Assembly: GCA_021784205.1 (NCBI GenBank)
Contig: JAJXTB010000011.1
Coordinates: 1 to 38,696, forward strand
Direction of reading: 5' to 3'
From: Actinomycetes bacterium
Lineage (GTDB): Bacteria; Actinomycetota; Acidimicrobiia; Acidimicrobiales; RAAP-2
Length of the DNA: 38,696 nt
Both the position numbers and the translations under genes were made by a program. Positions 1-6,702 of this stretch are shown here, one piece after another; position 1 is the first letter of the stretch; every line of letters begins with the position of its first letter. The notes under the pieces are model-generated. The model worked only from the letters and a program-made list of their open reading frames with translations. It searched no databases and was not told where the DNA came from.

Positions 1-6
1 CCTGAG

Positions 7-79
7 CACCCCCAACGGGATTCGAACCCGTGCCGCCACCTTGAAAGGGTGGTGTCCTAGGCCGCTAGACGATGGGGGC
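7..79 (-). tRNA. tRNA-Glu (anticodon TTC)
   Basis: Read on the minus strand this folds as a full cloverleaf. The acceptor stem is GCCCCCA paired with TGGGGGT (one G-T pair at the end), the anticodon stem CCACC/GGTGG carries loop CTTTCAA with anticodon TTC, and the T arm contains GGTTCGAATCC. The discriminator base is G, as usual for tRNA-Glu. The 3' CCA is not encoded (CTC follows). It lies just upstream of a second tRNA on the same strand, so the two may be one transcript. Confidence 0.95.
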
Positions 80-103
80 CTATTCGTCCCATGTCGTGCA
101 TGG

Positions 104-181
104 TGGTCGGGCTGCCCGGATTTGAACCGGGGACCTCTGCGTCCCGAACGCAGCGCGCTAACCAAACTGCGCTACAGCCCG
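104..181 (-). tRNA. tRNA-Pro (anticodon CGG)
   Basis: On the minus strand the acceptor CGGGCTG pairs with CAGCCCG, the anticodon stem CTGCG/CGCAG holds the loop TTCGGGA (anticodon CGG, Pro), and the T arm has GGTTCAAATCC. The discriminator is A and, unlike the neighbouring tRNA-Glu, CCA is encoded (positions 104-106). It reads the CCG proline codon, which should be common at this GC content. Confidence 0.95.
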
Positions 182-228
182 CGGCAGGTTTCCCCGCAGC
201 CCGACAATCCTACTCGGCGCAGGCAACC

Positions 229-1050
229 TCAGCCAACGGCGCCCTCGACGGGGGCGTGGCGCTCCACCACGATCTCGCTGATGCGTCGCTTCTCGAGGGA
301 CTGGACCTTCAACGTCCAGTCCTCGAAGGCGTAGGTCGCGCCCTCGCTGGGGATCTCACCGGCCAGGTCCAAGAGGAACCCCGCGATCGTGACGTACTCG
401 CCCTCGGGGATCTCAAGGCCGATCTCGTCTTCGACCTTGTCGACGTGGGTCTGGCCATCGACGAGCCAGCGGTTCTCGCGGATGCGCACGATGGAGACCT
501 CGTCGTCCTCGTCGAACTCGTCGCTCCAGTCGCCCACCAGCTGCTCAAGGATGTCGCGGATCGAGACGACCCCGGCGACGCCGCCGTGCTCGTCGAGCAC
601 CAGGGCGAACGTGCGGCGCTGCTCGCGCATCTCGGCCAGGCTCTCGAGCAGGTCGAGGGTTTCGGGTAGCAGCAGCGGACGGCGGATCTTGCGACTGATC
701 TCGCCCGCGGTCGGCAGTGAGACGCCGATCTGGCGCTTGACCGTCGTCGAGCGGAAGAGGTCGTTGACGAAGAGGACCCCGGTGACCTCGTCGAGGTCAC
801 CGCTTACCACGGGAAAGCACGAGTGGCCGGTGTCGCGAACCGCCTCGGCGACGGCCTCGGGGGTGACCGGATAGGTGAGATAGGCCACGTCGACGCGCGG
901 GGTCATCACATCGCGCAGCTCGAGCTTGCTCAGCTGATCGACACGGACGTGTATGGCCTCGGCCTCGGGGGGAGTCGCGGGGGCGTCTTCGTGCCCGCGC
1001 AGGCGCGCGCGGAACCGCGCGAGGCCCGACGGGGGAGGTTGGTCGCTCAC
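229..1050 (-). CDS. CorC/HlyC-type CBS-domain protein without membrane domain
   Basis: The 273-residue protein has two CBS repeats (about residues 42-105, beginning LRDVMTPRVDV, and 110-175, with ALVLDEHGGVAGVVSIRD) followed by a CorC_HlyC C-terminal domain (about 185-262, including GEYVTIAGFLLD). The family is linked to Mg2+/Co2+ efflux or, in actinobacteria, to proteins annotated as hemolysin-related; many members carry an N-terminal DUF21/CNNM membrane domain, which is absent here, so the protein should be cytosolic and act on a membrane partner. Its ATG overlaps the stop of the upstream receiver-domain gene in an ATGA tetranucleotide, so the two are one operon. In many bacteria this family sits by ybeY and era; neither is in the window, although they could lie beyond the left edge. 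Confidence 0.85.
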   Translation of the reverse strand: MSDQPPPSGLARFRARLRGHEDAPATPPEAEAIHVRVDQLSKLELRDVMTPRVDVAYLTYPVTPEAVAEAVRDTGHSCFPVVSGDLDEVTGVLFVNDLFRSTTVKRQIGVSLPTAGEISRKIRRPLLLPETLDLLESLAEMREQRRTFALVLDEHGGVAGVVSIRDILEQLVGDWSDEFDEDDEVSIVRIRENRWLVDGQTHVDKVEDEIGLEIPEGEYVTIAGFLLDLAGEIPSEGATYAFEDWTLKVQSLEKRRISEIVVERHAPVEGAVG

Positions 1051-1469
1051 CGCGCCGCGGCGCGCACCGTGGTCGGGCGCAGCGCGTCGTCCTCGTACTC
1101 GCCACCCGCCAGCAGGCTGCGGACCGCGGCGCGCACGCGCACCGGTTCGAGCGGCTTGACGAGAAAGCCCTCGGCGCCGCTGCGCCGAGCGAGGAAAACG
1201 TCGGGGCGGCGGTCCAGGAGCATCAGCACCGGGACGGCCTCGGCGGCGCCGTAGGACTCCTCGTTGTGCATCTCCAGGCAGATGGCCATGGCGCCCATGT
1301 TGGTGATCTGCAGGTCGAGAACGGCCAGGTCGATGCCGCCCTCGCGAACGAGGTCGAGGACCTCGGGTCCCGAGGCCGCCTCCTCGATGAGGAGATCGGG
1401 CCCCTCGAGCATGGTGCGCAGTTCGTGCCGCAGGGCGGCGAGGTCGCTAGCGATCAGGACGGTGGCCAC
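1047..1469 (-). CDS. stand-alone response-regulator receiver protein
   Basis: The 140-residue protein is a single CheY-like receiver domain (about 1-118) with a short acidic tail and no DNA-binding output domain. The phosphoacceptor is Asp52 in AVLDLQ and the conserved Lys is K105 in GFLVKPLEP, so it should be phosphorylatable. No histidine kinase lies nearby. The reading frame extends upstream to 1580, but I start at GTG 1469 because the Rossmann-like first strand (ATVLIASD) begins right there and TACGCT lies 6 nt upstream, the pattern of leaderless starts seen repeatedly in this window. It is translationally coupled to the CBS protein downstream. The partner kinase and output are unknown. 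Confidence 0.82.
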   Translation of the reverse strand: MATVLIASDLAALRHELRTMLEGPDLLIEEAASGPEVLDLVREGGIDLAVLDLQITNMGAMAICLEMHNEESYGAAEAVPVLMLLDRRPDVFLARRSGAEGFLVKPLEPVRVRAAVRSLLAGGEYEDDALRPTTVRAAAR

Positions 1470-1475
1470 GGATAG

Positions 1476-1481
1476 AGCGTA
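1476..1481 (-). promoter_or_regulatory. candidate -10 element (TACGCT) for receiver gene
   Basis: TACGCT on the minus strand matches the actinobacterial TANNNT -10 consensus and ends 6 nt before GTG 1469, so transcription would begin at about the start codon. No Shine-Dalgarno is present and no good -35 is visible. Confidence 0.45.
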
Positions 1482-1595
1482 GCGGAGCGATTCGGGCCAA
1501 TTTGGGGCCCTTCGGCCCACCGTGAAATCACCCTTGCCTCGGGGGTCGCCACGGTGCTTGACTGGGCCTCTCAGAGCCAACCGGGGGGAGGGTTG

Positions 1596-1844
1596 ATGAC
1601 GGTAGTACGCGTGGCGTGGATGGACCTCGCCGAGTGCCGCAGCAGTGAGGGCTCACTGTTCTTTCCACCTGACGCCAGCGAGCGCAAGGAAGAGCGCCTC
1701 GAGCGCGAGCTCGTCGCCAAGCGGATCTGTCAGGCGTGCGCGGTGCGCGAGGAGTGCCTGGAAGCCGCGCTCGAGCGCCACGAGTCGCACGGCATCTGGG
1801 GCGGACTCAACGAGATGGAGCGGCGGATTCTCCAGCGCCACTAG
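1596..1844 (+). CDS. WhiB-family Fe-S transcriptional regulator
   Basis: This 82-residue protein has the four cysteines that bind the [4Fe-4S] cluster of WhiB proteins: C14, C45, C48 and C54 (C-x2-C-x5-C), followed by the G-I-W-G-G beta-turn at 66-70 and a basic/acidic C-terminal helix. WhiB-like proteins are confined to Actinomycetota and their phages and bind the primary sigma factor or DNA to control development, redox or antibiotic responses. The start is ATG 1596, with GGGGAGG about 5 nt upstream; the frame is open to 1554. The last 38 bp overlap the convergent VKOR gene. Which of the WhiB1-7 subfamilies it belongs to cannot be settled by eye; the short tail without long extensions fits WhiB1/WhiB2-like members. 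Confidence 0.93.
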   Translation: MTVVRVAWMDLAECRSSEGSLFFPPDASERKEERLERELVAKRICQACAVREECLEAALERHESHGIWGGLNEMERRILQRH

Positions 1845-2295
1845 AGCCCAACTGGGTCGGCGCGACGTAGGCCATCACCACGAAGAGCGCGAAGGTCACG
1901 ACGTGCACGCCCGTGCACCACAGGCAGATGTGATCGATGATCAGCAGCTCCGCGGCGACGAGCCACAGCACGAAGGCCATCGCGCCCACCACGATGACCA
2001 GGCGCGCCACGTGGATCCAGTAGGGGCGCCAGCGCCACGCAAACGGGGAGTTGAGAACGCCCAGCACCGCGTAGGTGACGAGTCCGAGCACTGCGACGGG
2101 CACGCCCAGGAAGTAGGACTCCGCCGAGGTCGTGACGACCCCGCAGTTCACGACGCCCGCGTCCGAGCACGCTAGGTACTGGGTGCCGGCGAAGTGGGTG
2201 AAGGTGAGATAGCCCGAGATGCCCAGGCCCGCGAGGCTCAGGATCCAGGTGGAGAGAGGAACCCAGTCGGCGACGGGCCGAGCCGTGCGGCTCAC
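1807..2295 (-). CDS. vitamin K epoxide reductase (VKOR) family protein
   Basis: A 162-residue membrane protein with about four to five hydrophobic helices. It has the redox centre C124-L-W-C127 at the end of a helix (IIDHICLWC) and the loop cysteine pair C43 and C51 that shuttle electrons from a partner. In actinobacteria VKOR takes the place of DsbB, reoxidising a periplasmic thioredoxin-fold oxidase with quinone and so driving disulfide formation in exported proteins. The ATG overlaps the stop of the upstream DUF929 gene (ATGA), so the two are coupled. The 3' end runs 38 bp into the convergent whiB gene. Confidence 0.92.
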   Translation of the reverse strand: MSRTARPVADWVPLSTWILSLAGLGISGYLTFTHFAGTQYLACSDAGVVNCGVVTTSAESYFLGVPVAVLGLVTYAVLGVLNSPFAWRWRPYWIHVARLVIVVGAMAFVLWLVAAELLIIDHICLWCTGVHVVTFALFVVMAYVAPTQLGSSGAGESAAPSR

Positions 2296-3233
2296 TTGAT
2301 GCCTAGGGCCTTCTTTGCCGCCGCGACCCCTGGGCTCGCACAGACGTTGCCCGGCTGGTCGTGAGTCAGCGAGCAGAACGTCGCCGAGAGGTAGTTTGCG
2401 GTCGCCAGGATCGCGGCGCTGACGGGACTGGTGGCGTTCGAGAGCCCTGCGGCAATGTCGGAACGCTGCTGGTTGGCGAGCGTGGCGGGTGTGAAGCTCG
2501 AACCCGACACCAGGTACTTGTTGCCGATCGAGATGTAGGGGATTGAGTGGTCCTGGGTGGGCTGCATACCCGGGATGTACTTGGACGTATCGTACTTCTG
2601 GAAGTTCGCCGCCTCGGCGCCGGTGGGCTTTTGGAGCTTCGTGTAGAAGCCCGCGGCCGCGTCGTAGACGTTGGTGAACTGCTCGATGGACTTAAAGACC
2701 AGGTACTTCGAGGTGTAGGTCGACTTGACGAAGGTGAAGGTCGGCGTGCCGGGATAGACCTCGCCCGAGAGCGTCGAACTCTCCATGTCGCCCAGGCCCT
2801 TGAAGGTGCCAAAGCGGCTCAGGGCGACGATGAGCGGCCAGCGCTCGGCGGCGCAGAACGGGCAGTACTCGGCTCCCAGGTAGAAGACCTCGGGCAGTTT
2901 CGCGCCGGTCGCCGTCGTGCCGGTGAGAGCCGGGGCGCCCTTCAAGGTGACTGGCGCCGAAACGGGCACCACGGTCGAGGTGACGCCCACGGCGTTAAAG
3001 GCCGACGCCGGTACCGACGTGAGTTCGGCCACCGTGGTCGGGTTCGAGGGCACGAAGGCGCCCGAGCCCGAGGATGAGGGGCTGCTCGTGACCTTCACGA
3101 TGACCAGGGTGGCGACCACCACGACCACGACGGCGATGGCGATCCAGGTGAACAGGCCCGCCGGGCGGCCCGAACCCTTGGCCGGCGTCTTGCGCGAAAC
3201 GGGCTGCTTCTGGGCGGGGGAGGTCTTAGCCAC
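2292..3233 (-). CDS. DUF929 family membrane-anchored thioredoxin-like protein
   Basis: The 313-residue protein has a Lys/Pro-rich cytoplasmic N terminus, one transmembrane segment (about 28-48), a Ser/Thr-rich linker, and an extracytoplasmic domain with [11 protein letters not shown], in which C124-P-F-C127 is a thioredoxin-type CxxC. Two more cysteines occur near the C terminus. DUF929 is an archaeal and actinobacterial family of unknown biochemistry with a thioredoxin-like fold. Coupling to VKOR by a 4-bp overlap suggests it is the redox partner, as DsbA is for DsbB. Start is GTG 3233, with AAGGAG about 6 nt upstream; a longer frame to 3299 lacks such a site. Confidence 0.85.
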   Translation of the reverse strand: MAKTSPAQKQPVSRKTPAKGSGRPAGLFTWIAIAVVVVVVATLVIVKVTSSPSSSGSGAFVPSNPTTVAELTSVPASAFNAVGVTSTVVPVSAPVTLKGAPALTGTTATGAKLPEVFYLGAEYCPFCAAERWPLIVALSRFGTFKGLGDMESSTLSGEVYPGTPTFTFVKSTYTSKYLVFKSIEQFTNVYDAAAGFYTKLQKPTGAEAANFQKYDTSKYIPGMQPTQDHSIPYISIGNKYLVSGSSFTPATLANQQRSDIAAGLSNATSPVSAAILATANYLSATFCSLTHDQPGNVCASPGVAAAKKALGIK

Positions 3234-3259
3234 GATGCTCCTTGTAGTAGAACCCCACA

Positions 3260-3316
3260 AACTTACCGGAAGTGGGCGAATCGCCCCTGTGCGGTGCAAA
3301 AACTATTAGGTAAGTT
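3260..3316. repeat. separated 8-bp inverted repeat in the DUF929/Nudix intergenic region
   Basis: AACTTACC at 3260-3267 and GGTAAGTT at 3309-3316 are exact reverse complements separated by 41 bp, in the 88-bp divergent spacer. The right arm ends 5 nt before the Nudix ATG and includes TAAGTT, a possible leaderless -10. The pair could be an operator or simply two promoter halves; the evidence is only symmetry and location. Confidence 0.3.
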
Positions 3317-3321
3317 GCCTT

Positions 3322-4092
3322 ATGGCCGAGATCCTGGTGCCGCGACCCGCTGCGACGGTGTTGATCCTGCGCGAGGGCGAGGACCTCGAAGTCCTCATGC
3401 TGCGGCGCAACCTGAACAGCGACTTCGTGGGCGGCGCCTACGTCTTTCCCGGTGGGGGCGTTGACGCCGCTGACGTCGATCTCGCGCGCTACGTCGTGGG
3501 ACTCGACGACGAATCGGCTTCGGCTCGCCTGGGACTCGACGGCGGCGGCCTCGCCTACTACGCGGCCGCCCTGCGCGAGCTCTTCGAGGAGGCGGGGCTG
3601 CTTGTGGTCTGCGACGAGGCGGGAGAGTCCCTGGTGGTAACGCCTGAGGTGCTCGATCGCCTGGCGCAGTACCGGGCCCACGTGAACGCCGGGCGGCGCG
3701 CGCTGGCCGAACTCCTCGACGAGGAGTCCTGGCGTCTCGATGCTCGCGCGATGGAGTACTTGGCCCACTGGATCACGCCCGTCGGGCCGCCGCGGCGCTA
3801 CGACACGCGCTTCTTCGTCGTGGCCGCGCCACATGGTCAGGTGGCGGCCCACGACGCCGGTGAGACGGTCGCGGCGCGCTGGATCGCCCCGCGAGAGGCG
3901 CTCGCCGCCCACGAGCGCGGCGAGCTCGAGATGATCTTTCCGACGATTCGCACCCTGGAGGAGATCGCGGGCTTCACCCGCGCCGGCGAGGTCCTCGCTT
4001 ACGCCGCGTCGCGCACCCCGCGCGTTCGCCAGCCACGAATGATCGAGCGCGACGGCGAGGTCGTGATCGTTCTCGACGAGGCGAACGACTAA
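3322..4092 (+). CDS. Nudix hydrolase, NUDT19-like
   Basis: The 256-residue protein shows the Nudix fold with a split Nudix box: VFPGGGVDAADVD at 42-53 and ALRELFEEAGLL at 83-94 (catalytic RExxEE helix), separated by about 30 residues rather than the usual 7-8. That insertion is typical of the NUDT19/RP2 subgroup, whose characterised members hydrolyse CoA and acyl-CoA to phosphopantetheine and 3',5'-ADP. The C-terminal half carries the conserved WITP-type segment (HWITPVGPPRRYDTRFFV). Substrate here is inferred from that resemblance only. The start is ATG 3322, without a clear Shine-Dalgarno. The stop overlaps the convergent mrp stop in CTAA. Confidence 0.85.
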   Translation: MAEILVPRPAATVLILREGEDLEVLMLRRNLNSDFVGGAYVFPGGGVDAADVDLARYVVGLDDESASARLGLDGGGLAYYAAALRELFEEAGLLVVCDEAGESLVVTPEVLDRLAQYRAHVNAGRRALAELLDEESWRLDARAMEYLAHWITPVGPPRRYDTRFFVVAAPHGQVAAHDAGETVAARWIAPREALAAHERGELEMIFPTIRTLEEIAGFTRAGEVLAYAASRTPRVRQPRMIERDGEVVIVLDEAND

Positions 4093-5195
4093 AGCACCTC
4101 GCGCGTGGCGAGTTCGAGCGCGTCGAGGAGTCGCGCGCTGCAGCCGGCCGCACCGATCGGCGGGGCCACCTCGTCGATCAGTGCTCGCGCGAGGTTCGCG
4201 AACACACCCTCGGCGTCGAAACCCTCGCCAATGCGTACGTCGAGGGGTATCTCGGCCAGGAGGGGCACGTCGAGCTCGTCGGCCAGGCGCCGACCCCCGC
4301 CCACGCCAAAGGGCGCGTGAAGAGTGCCGTTCTCGCAGGTGAAGGGCGACATGTTCTCGACGATCCCGAGCACCTTCACGTGGGACTTGCGCGCGAAGTC
4401 GGCCGCGCGCGCCGCGACGCGTGCGGCGCCGGGATCCGGGGTCGTCACGACGATCTGTCCCATGGCGGGCAGCATGCGCGCCAGGGTCATCGCGATGTCG
4501 CCGGTGCCGGGGGGCGTGTCGATCAAGAAGTAGTCGCAGCCCGTCCAGTCGGCGTCGTCGATGAACTGGGCGACGGCCTTTTGGACAATGAGCCCGCGCC
4601 AGAGCAGCGCCTGGTCCTCGTCGGCGAGAAGGCCCATGGAGAGCAGGCGGATCTGCCCCGCGCCGACGCGCTTCTCCAAGGGGATCATCTTGGCGTTCTT
4701 CGCCTCGACCTCGCCGTCGATCTTCAAGAGGCGCGCCAGCGAGAAGCCCCAGATGTCGGCGTCGAGCACGCCCACCGTGCGACCGGTGGCCGCCAGCGCG
4801 CGGGCGAGGCCCGCGGTTACTGCGCTCTTGCCCACACCGCCCTTGCCCGAGGCGATCGTGATGATGGGAGATCCGGCGGGGATCGAGGTGGCCAGCGCGC
4901 GGTCCCTGGCGAGGAGGCGCGCCCGGCTGAGCAGTTCGCGCTTGGCCGTGGCGTCCATGACCGTGGTGACCACCGCCACCTCGTCGACGTCGTCGAGTCC
5001 GCGCACGGCCTCGCGCACGTCGCGCTCGATCTGGGCGCGCAGGGGACAGCCCACCGTGGTGAGGGCGATCTCGACCTCGACGCGGCGCCCGAGGACGCTG
5101 ATCGCGCCGACCATGCCCAGTTCCACGATGGAGGCGCCCAACTCGGGGTCCAGCACGCCGGCTAGCTGCTCGCGCACAACGCCTTCGGTGTTCAT
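4089..5195 (-). CDS. apbC: Mrp/NBP35-type P-loop ATPase, Fe-S cluster carrier
   Basis: The 368-residue protein has an N-terminal MIP18-like DUF59 domain (about 5-85) and a ParA/MinD-like ATPase domain with deviant Walker A GKGGVGKS (117-124), LDADIWG and DTPPGTGD (226-233). Mrp/ApbC proteins bind and transfer [4Fe-4S] clusters. The usual C-terminal CxxC that bridges a dimer is not intact: the equivalent segment reads NMSPFTCENG, with only C287. Similar loss is known in other actinobacterial Mrp proteins, so it may be lineage-wide. ATG 5195 is preceded by TAGCGT 6 nt upstream. It is divergent from the A-type Fe-S carrier gene, which fits a shared Fe-S role. Confidence 0.9.
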   Translation of the reverse strand: MNTEGVVREQLAGVLDPELGASIVELGMVGAISVLGRRVEVEIALTTVGCPLRAQIERDVREAVRGLDDVDEVAVVTTVMDATAKRELLSRARLLARDRALATSIPAGSPIITIASGKGGVGKSAVTAGLARALAATGRTVGVLDADIWGFSLARLLKIDGEVEAKNAKMIPLEKRVGAGQIRLLSMGLLADEDQALLWRGLIVQKAVAQFIDDADWTGCDYFLIDTPPGTGDIAMTLARMLPAMGQIVVTTPDPGAARVAARAADFARKSHVKVLGIVENMSPFTCENGTLHAPFGVGGGRRLADELDVPLLAEIPLDVRIGEGFDAEGVFANLARALIDEVAPPIGAAGCSARLLDALELATREVL

Positions 5196-5201
5196 AAAGA
5201 G

Positions 5202-5207
5202 ACGCTA
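5202..5207 (-). promoter_or_regulatory. candidate -10 element (TAGCGT) for mrp
   Basis: TAGCGT ends 6 nt before ATG 5195 on the minus strand and no ribosome-binding site is present, the leaderless arrangement. Confidence 0.45.
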
Positions 5208-5275
5208 TCGGGCGGCGTGCGGGCCGATTCGCCGCGAATGTCACTAGCATGGAGGCCAGTCTGCGAAGGAGGACC

Positions 5276-5647
5276 ATGTCCGACGTCACGTCAACCGAGG
5301 TGCTGGCCCAGCCCAGCGCACAGCCCATTACCCTGACCTCCGCGGCGATCGAGAAGGTCGCCGAATTGATCGCGGCCGAAGGGGTCGACGAGGCCCTCGC
5401 GCTTCGCGTCGCGGTCAAGGCCGGCGGCTGCTCCGGCTTCAACTACGACATGTACTTCGACTCCGAGGTCGCCGGTGATGACGTGGTGACCGAATTCGGA
5501 AACGTGCGCGTCGTCGTCGACGCCGAGAGCGCGAGCCTCTTGACCGGTAGCACGCTCGACTTCGCCGACGGGCTCTCGGGCGCGGGTTTTCACATCACGA
5601 ACCCCAACGCCACGCGCACCTGCGGGTGCGGCAACTCCTTTAGCTGA
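5276..5647 (+). CDS. erpA: A-type Fe-S cluster carrier (HesB/IscA/ErpA family)
   Basis: The 123-residue protein matches the HesB/IscA family, with the three cluster-binding cysteines C52 (GGCSGF), C116 and C118 (RTCGCGNSF) and the usual core length of about 105 residues after a short N-terminal extension. It receives Fe-S clusters and passes them to target enzymes. The symbol erpA rather than iscA is a guess from the usual single A-type carrier of actinobacteria. ATG 5276 has a strong GAAGGAGG 4 nt upstream, so the earlier ATG at 5249 is rejected. The RidA-like gene begins at the base following the stop. Confidence 0.92.
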   Translation: MSDVTSTEVLAQPSAQPITLTSAAIEKVAELIAAEGVDEALALRVAVKAGGCSGFNYDMYFDSEVAGDDVVTEFGNVRVVVDAESASLLTGSTLDFADGLSGAGFHITNPNATRTCGCGNSFS

Positions 5648-6013
5648 GTGGCCGCGACCTTCGGGCCCTACACGCCCTGGCGTCGCGCGGGTGATTTCGT
5701 CATCCTCTCGGGCCAGCTCGGCGTTGTGAGCGACGGCACCACCTCAAGCATGGTCGAAGGCGGCGCCGCGGCGCAGCTGCGCCAGGCGCTCGCGAACGCG
5801 CGCGCCCTGCTCGCCGAGGCCGGTGCCACCTTCGACCAGGTGGTCAAGGCAACGCTCTTTCTCGTCTCGATGGAGGACTTCGCCGCCTGCAACGAGGTCT
5901 GGGTCGAAGCGTTCGATCCGCCGCGCCCGACACGCTCAGCGATTGCCGTGGCCGAACTGCCCCTGGGCGCGCGCGCTGAGGTCGAGCTGTGGGCCTACGC
6001 GCCCGAGTCCTGA
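5648..6013 (+). CDS. RidA/YjgF/UK114 family protein
   Basis: The 121-residue protein is a full-length RidA-family member: SGQLG near the N terminus, FDQVVKATLFL in the middle, and the signature RSAIAVAELPLGARAEVELWA at the end, with the conserved Arg96 that binds the carboxylate of imine substrates and Glu111. The family hydrolyses reactive enamine/imine intermediates such as 2-aminoacrylate made by PLP enzymes. GTG 5648 directly follows the upstream stop, so translation is probably coupled. Its 3' end overlaps the convergent glnR-like gene by 19 bp. Subfamily (RidA versus Rid1-7) is not assigned. Confidence 0.88.
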   Translation: MAATFGPYTPWRRAGDFVILSGQLGVVSDGTTSSMVEGGAAAQLRQALANARALLAEAGATFDQVVKATLFLVSMEDFAACNEVWVEAFDPPRPTRSAIAVAELPLGARAEVELWAYAPES

Positions 6014-6702
6014 TCGAGCGCCCGCTCGCTCTGGCCGAACTTATAACCCACCGAGCGCACTGTCTGGATCAGGTGGGCGTGCTCCTCACCGAGCTTCGCG
6101 CGTAGGCGTCGTACGTGCACGTCGACCGTGCGCGCGCCGCCGTAGTACTCGTATCCCCAGACCCGGCTGAGTAGGGTCTCGCGCGAGAAGACCCGATGCG
6201 GATTGGTTGCAAAGAAGCGCAGCAACTCGTATTCCATGAAGGTCAAGTCCATGACCCGCCCGGCGATCGTCGCCTGGTAGGTCTCTAAGTTCATGACGAG
6301 GCCGCCGTGCTCGACGCGCGGGGCAACCGACTCGTTGCCCGCGCGGCGCAGGCGGTGGCGCAGGCGCGTGGCGAGCTCGCTCACGTCAAAGGGCCCCACC
6401 ACAAAGTCGTCGAAGAGGTCTTCGCGAAAGCTCAGATCGTCGAGCTGGTAGTGATCGAGCAGCAGGATGATCGGTGTGACGGGCCGATCGCGGCTGCGCA
6501 GCTGGCGACAGAGGTTCATCGCCTCGGTGAAGGGAAAGCCGGCCGCGTTGATGACCGCTCCCGCGTAGCCGTCGGCGGGCTCTAACGCCAAGACTTCGGC
6601 CATGCGCCCCGTGCTCGCCACGCTCGGTGTGACCCCGGTGACCTCGAAGGCCTTCTTCACGGGGCCCTCGCAGGACGGGACGCAGAGCACGACGTCGTTC
6701 AC
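5995..6702 (-). CDS. glnR: GlnR-like OmpR-family regulator with degenerate receiver
   Basis: The 235-residue protein has a receiver-like domain (1-118) and a winged-helix OmpR/PhoB DNA-binding domain (about 135-228, with MDLTFMEYELLRFF, RVWGYEYYGGARTVDVHVRRL and TVRSVGYKF). The receiver lacks the phosphorylation site: the expected Asp position reads AVINAAG (Asn52 region) and the conserved Lys position is Gly (VVGPFD). Actinobacterial GlnR, the orphan global nitrogen regulator, is also phosphorylation-independent and has a very similar DNA-binding domain. GTG 6702 overlaps the stop of the type I glutamine synthetase gene (GTGA), so regulator and enzyme are co-transcribed. An MtrA-like or other orphan regulator is the alternative. 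Confidence 0.78.
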   Translation of the reverse strand: MNDVVLCVPSCEGPVKKAFEVTGVTPSVASTGRMAEVLALEPADGYAGAVINAAGFPFTEAMNLCRQLRSRDRPVTPIILLLDHYQLDDLSFREDLFDDFVVGPFDVSELATRLRHRLRRAGNESVAPRVEHGGLVMNLETYQATIAGRVMDLTFMEYELLRFFATNPHRVFSRETLLSRVWGYEYYGGARTVDVHVRRLRAKLGEEHAHLIQTVRSVGYKFGQSERALDQDSGA

